From Lewinellaceae bacterium (GTDB taxonomy: Bacteria > Bacteroidota > Bacteroidia > Chitinophagales > Saprospiraceae), in assembly GCA_016711435.1 (NCBI GenBank), contig JADJSY010000031.1:1-35269 (forward strand): a stretch of 35,269 nucleotides of DNA. Direction: 5' to 3'. The number at the start of each line of letters is the position of its first letter. Position 1 is the stretch's first letter. The notes under the pieces are model-generated. The model was not told the DNA's origin and ran no database searches. It saw nothing but the letters and a program-made list of their open reading frames with translations. Made by a program: the position numbers and the translations under genes. Below, piece after piece: positions 26,023 through 34,248 of this stretch.

Positions 26023-27441
26023 ATGAAAAATTTCTCGTTTTTATCTTCTGTTTCGTGTTTCACTTTTCTTACCCTTATTGTTGTTTTTACACACCCTGTT
26101 TATCTGGCGGCACAAAGTGCCAAACCCGATGCAGACGCCTTGTTTTTGGATAAAATTTATGACCAGGCCCTTACCGACAGCCGTTGTTATGCCTGGCTGG
26201 AACACCTTTCTTTGGGTATTGGTCACCGGATCAGCGGCAGCGTCGGGGCGGAGAAGGCGGTTGCCTGGACCCGCTCGGTACTCGATACGATGGGCCTCGA
26301 CTCCGTTTGGTTACAACCCTGTATGGTGCCGCGCTGGGTACGCGGCAAGGCGGAACAAATTCGTGTGTTGAACGCGCGTCGGCAAGGTTCGTTCAACCTG
26401 AACGCCCTGGCGCTCGGCGGCTCGATAGGCGGCAAACTCAAAGCGGAAGTGGTGGAGGTGAAAAGTTGGGAGGAACTGGATCGGCTCGGGGCAGAAAAAC
26501 TGCGCGGCAAAATTGTTTTTTACAACCGACCGATGGATCCCACAAAAATACGCACGTTTGAAGCCTATGGCGGGGCCGTCGATCAGCGGGCAAGTGGCGC
26601 CTCCCGCGCTTCCAAATATGGCGCCGTGGCGGTGCTGGTGCGCAGCATGGGGCTTCGGCTCGACGATTTCCCCCATACCGGCAGTGTGCGGTACGACTCT
26701 GCCTACGCACTTATTCCCGCTGCGGCCATCAGCACCAATGCAGCCGAACAACTCAGCCGGGTTTTGCGCGAAGACGGAAGCGCCACCGTATCCGTGCGGA
26801 TGGACTGCCGCACGCTGCCGGACGTGCTTTCATACAATGTGATCGGCGAAATACGCGGATCCGAACGCCCGGGAGAGGTAATTGTGGTCGGCGGGCACCT
26901 CGACAGCTGGGATGTGGGGCATGGCGCGCACGATGACGGCGCGGGTTGCACCCAGAGCATGGATGTCTTGCGCCTGCTCAAAACAACAGGCTACCGGCCC
27001 CGGCACACCATTCGCTGCGTACTTTTTATGAACGAAGAAAATGGTTTGAGAGGAGGCCGCAAATATGCCGAAGAAGCGCAACGGAAAGGCGAATTTCACC
27101 TCGCTGCTATTGAAAGTGATGCGGGCGGATTCACGCCGCGCGGGTTTAATTTTGATGGAGACGCCACCGTTTTCGCCGCTTTTTATGAAAAATTAACCGC
27201 CCTTGAACCGCTGTTTAAACCTTATGGATTACAATTCAACAAAGGTGGTTCCGGCGCCGATATTGGACCGCTTAAAGGGATGAAAGGACTGCTCAGCGGT
27301 TATTCCCCCGATTCACAACGTTACTTCGATTACCACCATACCGCAGACGATACTTTTGATAAAGTAAACAAGCGGGAACTCGAACTCGGTACGGCCAGTA
27401 TGGCGGCGTTGGTATATTTATTGGACAAATATGGACTGTAA
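26023..27441 (+). CDS. Exported M28 family zinc metallopeptidase
   Basis: 472 aa from the ATG at 26023; a TTG four codons earlier is less likely. A signal peptide (MKNFSFLSSVSCFTFLTLIV, cleaved near LAAQS) directs export. The central region is a protease-associated-type insert (FYNRPMDPTKIRTFEAYGG). The metal site of M28 aminopeptidases is complete: His and Asp in VGGHLDSWDVG, the bridging Asp in GAHDDGAGCTQS, Glu pair in FMNEENGLRGG, Asp in AIESDAGGF and His in FDYHHTADDTFDKV. It should be a two-zinc exopeptidase releasing N-terminal residues or processing small peptides outside the inner membrane. No interruption is seen. It lies 33 nt before the OmpA-family gene, which has its own -7 box. 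Confidence 0.92.
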   Translation: MKNFSFLSSVSCFTFLTLIVVFTHPVYLAAQSAKPDADALFLDKIYDQALTDSRCYAWLEHLSLGIGHRISGSVGAEKAVAWTRSVLDTMGLDSVWLQPCMVPRWVRGKAEQIRVLNARRQGSFNLNALALGGSIGGKLKAEVVEVKSWEELDRLGAEKLRGKIVFYNRPMDPTKIRTFEAYGGAVDQRASGASRASKYGAVAVLVRSMGLRLDDFPHTGSVRYDSAYALIPAAAISTNAAEQLSRVLREDGSATVSVRMDCRTLPDVLSYNVIGEIRGSERPGEVIVVGGHLDSWDVGHGAHDDGAGCTQSMDVLRLLKTTGYRPRHTIRCVLFMNEENGLRGGRKYAEEAQRKGEFHLAAIESDAGGFTPRGFNFDGDATVFAAFYEKLTALEPLFKPYGLQFNKGGSGADIGPLKGMKGLLSGYSPDSQRYFDYHHTADDTFDKVNKRELELGTASMAALVYLLDKYGL

Positions 27442-27446
27442 GCGGC

Positions 27447-27454
27447 TACTTTTG
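27447..27454 (+). promoter_or_regulatory. -7 promoter element for the OmpA-family gene
   Basis: TACTTTTG matches TAnnTTTG exactly. The nearest upstream TTG (27421-27423) gives a 23-nt spacer, longer than usual. A transcript starting here would have a leader of only ~14 nt. Confidence 0.4.
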
Positions 27455-27474
27455 CAGTTGACAACAAAAGACGT

Positions 27475-29605
27475 ATGCCCAAATTTCATATTTTTTGGCT
27501 TTTCTGCCTGCTTATCACCACCGCTACCGCGCTGCCGGCGCAAAAACCCGTCGAGTTGAAACGCTCTGCCGAACAGGCCTTTGCCAATGCCCGATGGCGG
27601 GAAGCGCAACAGTTTTACAGCCAGTACCAGGCCGTAAAACCCGGAGAAACCGATGTGCTGACCAAACTCGGCATTTCTCATTATCACCTGCATGAAGCAG
27701 ATAAAGCGCGGCAATTGCTGGAATACGTGGCCGCCCGAAATCCGGACAGCCGCGATGCAGACCTGTTTTTTTACCTGGGTCGCACCCTGCACGGACTGTC
27801 GGAATTTGAAAAAGCCATTGCCGTATATAAATCTTTTTTGCGGGCAGCAGCTCCAACACACCCCCTGCGGGCTGCAACGGCAGACAATATCCGCCGTTGT
27901 CTGAGCGGCCTGTCCATTCCCGTAAATGATGCGGTGGCATTAGTCGAAAACCTGGGCGACCGGGTCAATTCACCCGGCGATGAATTTGCGCCGCTGCTTT
28001 CCTTGAACCACGCAGATCGGTTGTATTACGCTGCTGCCCGGGCAGAAAGTGCCGGTGGGCGTCGCAACGACGAAGGTTATGAAGATGCCGAAAAGGGCCA
28101 TTGGTGCAGCGATATTTTTGCTGCGCATCGCAGCACGGCAGGTTGGGAGACCACGGGCGGCATGGGCGGATTGCTGAATACCTCCCGCTTTGAAATTGCG
28201 CTGGGTTTTAATGAAAACGGACAGGTGCTTTATTTTTTCAGGGGATTTACACCTTATGGCGGTGAAATTTTTGCCGATACGGCTGCAGCCAAAGATGAAT
28301 ACGCTGTGCAACCGCCGCTGTTTCAAAGCCCGATGCAGCCGGAATCGGGTGATGGTAGTCCGTACTTTGTGAATGACCGGACGCTGTTGTTTGCAAGTCG
28401 CAGAACCGGCGGCTATGGCGGCCTGGATTTGTGGGTTGCCGTATTTGCCGATACGGCCTGGTCTGCCGGTCAACCTCGGCCCGGCCGTCAATTCGCCCTA
28501 TGACGAAATAAGTCCTTTTCTGGCGCGTGACGGACGCACCCTGTATTTCAGCAGCAACCGCACCGAAAGTATGGGCGGCCTCGATGTGTTCAAAACAGTT
28601 TTTGAAGAAGGTAAAAAAGCCTGGCAACCGGCAACCAATATGGGCACTCCGGTCAATTCGCCAGGCAATGACGAATCCTTCCGGTTTGCGGAAGACGGCC
28701 GCACGGCTTTTATGGCTTCCGACCGGCTGGATAGCTATGGCGAACGCGACTTGTATATTGTTTATATGAAAGAAGCGGCGCCTGAACAGCAATACGATGC
28801 TGCGTCCATGCTGTTTGCAGTCACCGATAAGGTTGAACCGGCTGCCGAAGCCGCCGAACAGCGCCAGTTCAGTATACCGGCAATACTGTATGACAACGAC
28901 CGGGATCTGCTGTCGCCGGATAATCAGAAAATACTGGACAGCGTTGCAGTGATTGGGCGCAATTTCCCGACGCCTGTAATATTGGTGACCGTGCATACAG
29001 ATGAAACAGGCCCTGCCAAATTTGACTTGTATTACGGTATTAAACGCGCCGAAATCGTGGGTAAAGCGCTGGTGGATCGTGGTATTTCGTCGTCGAGAAT
29101 TGTGTTGCGCAGTGCAGGCCCGGGATATCCGCTGGCTAAAAATGTGCTGGATGCTGCGCCGAATCCGGTCGGCGCGCGCCTGAATCGCCGCGCCGAGATC
29201 AGTTTCGTATTGCCTGCCGATGCATTGCCGTTCAGTTTTCGGCTGGAACGCCCGGCCGTATCGGAACTGATGGCCGCACCAGGTATGAAATATTTTGACG
29301 GGCTGGGCGCCGGTTTGTCGTACCGGGTGGAGGTAGCGACTACCCGCCAGATACTTACCAATGATGCGTTGAGTATGTTTGACGACATGATGATTGAAAG
29401 TCAACCCGGCTCCGGCTCTTATCGATACACGGCAGGTTGGTTTGCCCAGCACGACAAAGCCGTTCAATTGCGCAAAGACCTGGTGCAGCAGGGGTTCGCA
29501 GAGGCTACGGTAGTTGCTTTTCTCAATGGTCTTCGCATTTCAAAAGCAGAAGCGGTGGGACTATTGAAAAAATTTCCTGATCTTACGGCTTATATTAGGG
29601 GTTGA
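27475..29605 (+). CDS. TPR-PD40-OmpA-SPOR-like envelope protein (PorE-like); one frameshift
   Basis: About 710 aa when corrected. Signal peptide MPKFHIFWLFCLLITTATAL. TPR repeats follow (AEQAFANARWREAQQFYSQY, LGRTLHGLSEFEKAIAVYKS), then PD40/WD40-like blades (RTLYFSSNRTESMGGLDVFK, TAFMASDRLDSYGERDLYIV), then an OmpA peptidoglycan-binding domain (ILYDNDRDLLSPDNQKILD, RAEIVGKALVDRGISSSRI, RLNRRAEISF). The tail (LSYRVEVATTRQ to AEATVVAFLNGLRI) resembles a SPOR domain. PorE-type proteins combine TPR, propeller and OmpA domains and tie T9SS or gliding machinery to peptidoglycan; this one lacks an obvious carboxypeptidase-like insert. The frame breaks after AVFADTAWSA. Adding CC at 28466-28467 gives WSAPVNLGPAVNSPYDE, a canonical blade. 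Its stop TGA lies within an intergenic repeat. Confidence 0.85.
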
Positions 29606-29756
29606 TGAGGGGGGTTGATGAAGGTTTATAAGGGTTGATGAAGGTTGATATACATCCGCTCGAAAATGAAACGATTTTACTCATTTCGAGCGGATGTATA
29701 TCAACCCTTATCAACCCTTATAAACCTTTATCAACTTTCATCAACCTTCATCAACT
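29598..29756. terminator. Long hairpin of GGTTGATG/GGTTTATA units with a 23-bp core stem
   Basis: 29643-29665 and 29684-29706 pair perfectly over 23 bp, and pairing extends outward with few mismatches. The unique stem part is ATACATCCGCTCGAAA. Units such as GGGTTGATGA and AAGGTTTATA continue left to the OmpA-family stop codon (TGA at 29603-29605, itself inside GGTTGATG). On the right they reach 29756 as CATCAACC, TATCAACT and CATCAACT. Confidence 0.7.
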
Positions 29757-29801
29757 TTGTCGGGCAGCCCTGCCATTCACCACAAAATACGCAAACAGAC
29801 A

Positions 29802-30367
29802 GTGGGACAACAGCGTCTTGATTTTCTTCGGGAGAGTTTCCGCAATTTGCGCTCAACAGGGAGTGTGGCGCCGAGTTCCCGTTTTTTGTGCCGGGCTATT
29901 GCCGAAAAAATAGACCCCCTCCGCGCAAAAGTAGTAGTAGAACTCGGCCCGGGCGATGGCGTAATTACCCATTTCATTCTCAAACGTTTGCAACCTGATG
30001 CGCAGTTGCTTATTTTTGAAATCAACGAGGCATTTGTAAAAAAACTCCATATTGCTTTTCAGCATGACAAGCGGGTGGTGATTATCTACGATTCGGCAGA
30101 AAACATGGGGCGCTACTTCGACGAAATGGGAATTAAGCAGGTCGATTATTTTATTTCCGGTATTCCATTTATCATGCTCCCTGAAGTGTTAGCCGAACGA
30201 ATTACGTCGGCCTGCCTGCACTGGCTGGCTGTTGGCGGCCGTTTTGTGCAGTTTCACTACTTCCCGCTCATGCTGCACTTTTACAAGCGTATTTTCGGAA
30301 ATATGGATGTGGATGTGGTGCCGCTCAATATTCCGCCTGCATTGGTCGTTTGTTGCGAAAAAGATAG
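29802..30367 (+). CDS. PmtA-like class I SAM-dependent methyltransferase (probable phospholipid N-methyltransferase)
   Basis: About 188 aa. The SAM-binding motif I is VVVELGPGDGVITHFIL, followed by LLIFEINEAFVKKL (acidic end of strand 2). The FISGIPFIMLP segment, FVQFHYFP and PLNIPPALVVCC near the end match the PmtA-like group, which methylates phosphatidylethanolamine; they also resemble KsgA-type folds. As written, the frame has no stop and runs into gldH. Adding one A to the A5 run at 30358-30362 ends the protein at EKR with TAG at 30365-30367, which fits the family's usual end. The start is GTG at 29802 (TTG at 29757 lies in the repeat). Confidence 0.7.
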
Positions 30368-30392
30368 TCAAACCCAAACACGTTTTTTAAAC

Positions 30393-30869
30393 ATGTTATC
30401 ACGATCCATTTTCGTTGTTCTTATAGCCATATTCATGGCATCCTGCGGCCCCGACTATCTTTTTGAAGAAGAAAAAAAGATTGCGGACGGGCAATGGACT
30501 TACCGCGATACGCTGGATTTTCGTTTTACAGTGACGGATACGGCGCAGTTGTATAACCTGTTTGCCGATTTTGAATATGCGGACACTTTCCAGACACATA
30601 ATATTTACCTGAAACTGCATACCCGTTTTCCCGACGGGAAAAGGATGACCAGGATACGCTCCTTCGATCTTTTTGATGCACAGGGGAATAGCGCCGGAAA
30701 ATGCTCGGGCCACCGCTGCAATACGCGTATTCTGTTGCAGGACAAGGCATATTTCAACCTGCAAGGTGAGTATATGATTACACTGGAACAATTCACCCGG
30801 CGCGATCCTTTGCCGGGGGTGAATGTAGTTGGGTTGGCGGTGGAAAAAACGGGCGCGCTTCGGCGTTAG
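30393..30869 (+). CDS. gldH: Gliding motility lipoprotein GldH
   Basis: 158 aa from its own ATG. It opens MLSRSIFVVLIAIFMASCGP, a lipoprotein signal with lipobox MASC, so it is anchored in a membrane through a lipidated Cys. The mature part follows GldH: DGQWTYRDTLDFRFTVTD, QTHNIYLKLHTRFPDGKRM, RSFDLFDAQGNSAGKCSGH, YMITLEQFTRRDPLPGVNVV and LAVEKTG. GldH is needed for gliding and works with the T9SS/gliding apparatus in Bacteroidota, which fits the adhesins in this window. In the given sequence it is in frame with the methyltransferase, but the complete lipoprotein signal shows it is a separate protein. Its stop lies at the edge of an inverted repeat. Confidence 0.82.
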   Translation: MLSRSIFVVLIAIFMASCGPDYLFEEEKKIADGQWTYRDTLDFRFTVTDTAQLYNLFADFEYADTFQTHNIYLKLHTRFPDGKRMTRIRSFDLFDAQGNSAGKCSGHRCNTRILLQDKAYFNLQGEYMITLEQFTRRDPLPGVNVVGLAVEKTGALRR

Positions 30870-31027
30870 CCGTGTTTGGTGTATCGTGTTTGGTGTTTGG
30901 GGCGTTGCCTTTGGCCGTACGTTTCCGTGTTTAGTGTATGGTGGTTAGTGCTGAAACGCCAAACACCAACACTATACACGGCCAAAGGCAAGCCCCCAAA
31001 CACTAAACACCATACACGAAACACCTA
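30867..31027. terminator. Stop-anchored nested inverted repeat of GTGTTTGG/GTGTATGG units
   Basis: The left arm (~30871-30920) and right arm (~30978-31025) pair over about 48 nt with roughly six mismatches, ending in the core TTGCCTTTGGCCGT. A second hairpin of similar units (CCGTGTTTAGTG with CACTATACACGG) is nested inside. The gap lies between convergent gldH and the M56 gene. On the minus strand the arm begins right after the M56 stop TAG (31025-31027). Confidence 0.7.
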
Positions 31028-33231
31028 ATCGTGTTCTTCCACCGTATAATTGCCGCCCTTTTCCATTTTATTGCCGGAATACCGTTCATACATGTTCAGG
31101 TACTTCTGATGGATTTCATCTGACTGCTTTTTCCCATTGATTTTCAGGGATTTGAAATTCAACTGGAAGGAAAAATCTTTGGGATCGGAAATAAGATTTT
31201 CCCGCAGGAGCTCGGCTTTCACTTCCTGCTGGAAACCGCCGCCGTAGTTGTACCTGATCCGGCTTTGATTTTCAGCCTGCCACTTTTCCTGTTCGGCTTG
31301 CCACTTTTCCTGCTCTTTTGCCCATTTTTCCTGTCCTTTTGCCCATTTTTCTTGCTCTTTTTCCCAGTCTTTTGCCCCTTTTTCCCAATCTTTCTGGAAG
31401 GCTTCCAGTTCTTTTTCCATTTTTTCCTTGTCTTCTTTGCTGAGGTTACGGTGTTGTTCCGCTAACGCACGATATTCATTGCTGTATCGCTTGGCTTCCT
31501 CGCGCATTTGAGCGGCGTGTTCTTCCCATTCGGCCAAGGCTTCCGGCGAAAAAGAGAAGTTAAATTCCGACAGGCCGTTTTTGCCCATTCCATCAAAGTT
31601 GAATTTATGTCCGTCCATGTTCCATATAAATGGGTGCGCGTCTCCAAAACCCATACCCGGCAGTTGAACGGATTCTCCTTTTTCCAGTTTTTTGCCATCC
31701 ATCCAGACTTCGCCGTCTTTGATTTTGATCTCAATAGGTTTCCCGTCTTTTTCTAATTTGATCACCACATTTCCTTCGCCGTCTGTCACGGTACTGAGCC
31801 GGGATGTTTGCGGTGGCATGGGCGCTATCGCAGGCATAGGTGGCATGGCAGGCATGCCTGGAAAGGGTGGCATGGGCGCTATCGCAGGCATGGGTGGCAT
31901 GGCAGGCATGCCCGGGAAAGGTGGCAGCGGCGGTACGGAATGGGCGGTGTGCTGCGTTGCAGTTCTTCGGCGAGTTCGTTGTACTGGTCAAATTCGGATG
32001 CCGGAATTTCTTTGCCGTCGACATTCAGGCGGGTGATTTCGCCGTCTTTCATTTCCATTTCCACCTTGCCATTATCGTCTTCCCTGGTAATTTTCTGTGT
32101 GCTTCTCGGTTTGGGAACCGTATCTGTAACAAACTGATCGTCATTGTTTTGCGCAGACCAAAAGAGCCGGGCCAATCCGAAATCTGGGAAAGTGCCGCTG
32201 CTACGGTCGGTGGGGTATTTGCGCGCAGGCCGATAAAAACAAGCATTGCGAGCAGGATGGCTGTCGCCGTTAATTTCTCCATAACTTGAGATTTTTGTTG
32301 TGGTTGATTTAGAATGCGCCGGATGCGCTCCAGCAGGAGCGGTCGACGGCGCGATGAACCGCCGATGCCAAGTGCCAGCATGGGTGCAGGAGCGGCCAGT
32401 TCCTGTACCTGTACGAGCGCTTTAGCGAAAACAAGCGGATTGCCGGTGGCGGCCAGCGCAGCGTCGTCGCAGCAGTTTTCCCGCTCGCGCCGCACCACGG
32501 CAGATACCCACCACACGGCAGGGTGATAATAAAACAAGGCTTCTACGAAGGCTTGCAGGAGGTTGAAAATCCAGTCGCGCCGGGCGGTATGCGCCAGTTC
32601 GTGCGCCAGGATTGCCTCTACTTCTGCCGGGCTGAGCTGATTGACAAGACCGATGGGGAGCAGAATGACGGGTTTCAGCCAGCCAATTGCCATCGGTGAG
32701 CGGACCAATGCCGACTCAAACAGCGCAATGGCTTTTTTGAGACCCAGTCGGGCGCTCAATACCTCTATTTTTGCCTGCCAAATGGCTTCAACAGGTCGTA
32801 CATATTGCGTTTGTAGTTTGTGTACCTGCCACAATCCGGCGCCCAGCCGAAAGAGAAAAAACAAAACCCAGCAACCAAAGCAGCACAATCAATACGTGAT
32901 GCACTTCCAGCCAATCTGTCATGGCCTTCCAAAAACCATACTCCTGCGTCTGATACTGAACGAATAAAAACGGACCGTAGGCGGGTGCTTCACTTACAGC
33001 TGCCTGAACGGTATTTGTTGGCTCAAACATCCAGCAAAAAGTAACGCCTGCCGCCGCCAATACCGCCATCAAAGCGCCGTAAGAGGCCTGATAACGTTGC
33101 CGGGCTGTCCGCAACTTCGGCAGCAGCATCAACAGAATCAGCGCAAAACAGGCGCCCTGCCAAAGTGAGTGCACCAGCGCCCAGCCCAGGGCACGGACAA
33201 AGGAGTCGGAAATCAGGAGGCTGCTGTTCAT
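31025..33231 (-). CDS. M56 family (BlaR1/MecR1-like) metallopeptidase with Pro-rich and coiled-coil C-terminal region; three frameshifts
   Basis: About 735 aa when corrected. N-terminal membrane helices (LGWALVHSLWQGACFALILL; VLIVLLWLLGFVF) surround a cytoplasmic zinc protease with AILAHELAHTARRDW (HExxH) and the downstream RRERENCCDDAAL (third ligand). M56 sensors cleave or release a BlaI-type repressor on signal. The C-terminal region is unusual: an 18-residue Met/Pro/Ala unit in tandem (PFPGMPAMPPMPAIAPMP), a beta-type part (DGEGNVVIKLEKDGKPIEI) and a charged coiled coil of six KW/DW heptads. It is not a penicillin-binding sensor. Lesions: A6 at 32856-32861, A4 at 32160-32163 and GG at 31932-31933. 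Each is repaired by added bases. The start overlaps blaI by 4 nt. Confidence 0.8.
31268..31393 (-). repeat. Six tandem 21-nt repeats (heptads KDWEKEQ / EKWAKEQ / EKWQAEQ)
   Basis: A 126-nt block of exact 21-nt periodicity encodes six seven-residue units, each with Trp in the same position. It builds a regular coiled coil in the M56 protein. The repeat number could vary by slippage. Confidence 0.8.
31812..31919 (-). repeat. 54-nt tandem repeat (2 copies) coding the Met-Pro-Ala region
   Basis: 31812-31865 and 31866-31919 differ at only a few positions. Each codes for PFPGMPAMPPMPAIAPMP. A partial third unit borders a frameshift at 31932-31933. Confidence 0.8.
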
Positions 33232-33650
33232 GGCTTTGGCGGGTTGTTTTCGATTTGAGCAATCAACGCTTTGATTTCGTCTAATTCGTCGGCACTGGCT
33301 TCGTGGTTGCCCAAAGCCTGCATGACTAAGCGCGCCGCATTGCCGCGAAACGTGTTGTCTACAAACTCCTGGAGCAGTATGGATTGCGTGTCGCCCTCCT
33401 GTACCGCAGGACTGTACAAATGGGTACGCCCCTCTTCTTCCCGTGTCAGTATCCCTTTTTCAAACATGATCTGCATCATCTTCAAAGTGGTGGTGTAGCC
33501 GATGATGTCTTTCGACTTGGCGGCATTTCGCGCAGGCCCCAGGCCACTTTTGCGCTGCTCGTTCAGCAGGTCGTTTACTGTGCGCACAGTACTCGCTCCC
33601 TGCTGCCAGAGGATTTGCAGGATTTCCAGTTCCGAATCGGTGGGTTTCAT
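33228..33650 (-). CDS. BlaI/MecI/CopY family transcriptional repressor
   Basis: 140 aa with a winged-helix DNA-binding domain: KPTDSELEILQILWQQG at the start, VRTVNDLL, then IGYTTTLKMMQIMFEKGIL and the wing EEEGRTHLYSPAV. The C-terminal half (LLQEFVDNTFRGNAARLVMQ) is the dimerisation helix region. Members bind palindromes as dimers and are cleaved or displaced by a partner M56 sensor. Here the partner is directly downstream with an ATGA overlap, and two palindromes lie in the promoter, so autoregulation is very likely. No beta-lactamase gene is nearby; the regulated target may be only this operon or genes elsewhere. The protein is longer than typical BlaI because of an insert with Lys and Asn (GPARNAAKSKDI). 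Confidence 0.92.
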   Translation of the reverse strand: MKPTDSELEILQILWQQGASTVRTVNDLLNEQRKSGLGPARNAAKSKDIIGYTTTLKMMQIMFEKGILTREEEGRTHLYSPAVQEGDTQSILLQEFVDNTFRGNAARLVMQALGNHEASADELDEIKALIAQIENNPPKP

Positions 33651-33690
33651 GTTGTGGTGCTTTTATTGAAATGCATTTCAATTGACGGCA

Positions 33691-33722
33691 CAAACATCTA
33701 CGATTAATTTCGTAGATGCAAA
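33691..33722 (-). promoter_or_regulatory. Promoter of the blaI-M56 operon
   Basis: On the minus strand TTTG (33719-33722) and GATGTTTG (33691-33698) are separated by 20 nt, matching the -33 and -7 elements with one mismatch in TAnnTTTG. The first operator lies between and over them. Confidence 0.55.
33695..33718. promoter_or_regulatory. BlaI-type operator 1
   Basis: CATCTACGA-N6-TCGTAGATG, perfect 9-nt arms, centred at 33706.5 inside the promoter. The TACGA/TCGTA core fits the palindromic sites of BlaI-family repressors. Confidence 0.75.
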
Positions 33723-33727
33723 TTTTT

Positions 33728-33747
33728 TCTACGAAATTTTTCGTAGA
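33728..33747. promoter_or_regulatory. BlaI-type operator 2
   Basis: TCTACGA-N6-TCGTAGA, 7-nt arms, centred 31 bp upstream of operator 1 (about three helical turns), so two dimers could bind the same DNA face cooperatively. Confidence 0.7.
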
Positions 33748-33856
33748 GAGGTCGAGTGACCGTTTTTGAAACAAAAAGGAAAGCACAAATTTTGCCAGCA
33801 GGTATGTTGATGATGGATGTGCCCGTGGTACGCGCACGGTGGAAGAAAATAAAACA

Positions 33857-34020
33857 GGGATGACACTCGATGGACACGGATTCACGCGAATTTTCCGATT
33901 GCGAGTTGATTTATTTTCACAAAATGAAGAGGAAAATAAATCCAAAACCATATAATCAGCGCAAACTCTAACATGGGAAATCTGCGTGAATCCGCATCTC
34001 AGTGTCATCCGTGTCATCGT
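33857..34020. repeat. Inverted repeat of GACACGGAT/ATTCACGCG units upstream of the blaI operon
   Basis: The left arm GATGACACT…GGACACGGATTCACGCG and the right arm ATCTGCGTGAATCCG…GTGTCATCCGTGTCATC are imperfect reverse complements. A central stem GATTTATTTTC/GAAAATAAATC (33908-33918, 33932-33942) is perfect over 11 bp. The words match those at 7881-7910 and 19743-19857. It lies between the operators and the IS110 remnant. Confidence 0.6.
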
Positions 34021-34039
34021 ACGTTTGTATTGCTACAAA

Positions 34040-34248
34040 AAAATTTTTTTTGATGTAAAGAAGTAGGGAGCCGAAAAAGAACGAGGCGTCCGAGGGTCAG
34101 CCCGTCGTCGAGGGATGTCCCCGGTCCCTTCCTCTCTCAAAACGACAATGTCATTGTTCCTGGCCAAAAGCCTTGCGTTACGTTAGATGATAGTTGGCCA
34201 GGGGTGGGGTTACGTTATTTGTTTTTTCATCACAAAATTAAACCATCA
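34040..34248 (+). ncRNA. Possible bridge-RNA region (relic) of an IS110 element
   Basis: About 200 bp without a coding frame precede the transposase remnant. Small foldable elements are present: ACAATGTCATTGT (34145-34157), TGGCCAA/TTGGCCA (34161-34167 with 34194-34200) and the word TTACGTTA twice (34178-34185, 34211-34218). IS110-group elements are known to encode a structured bridge RNA in this position. Assigning it here rests on location and length, not on a matched fold, and the element is decayed, so it may be inactive. Confidence 0.35.

Noticed and set aside
28247..29467. 406-aa minus-strand frame opposite the OmpA-family gene
   Set aside because: Antisense shadow; the plus-strand frames carry clear PD40 and OmpA motifs.
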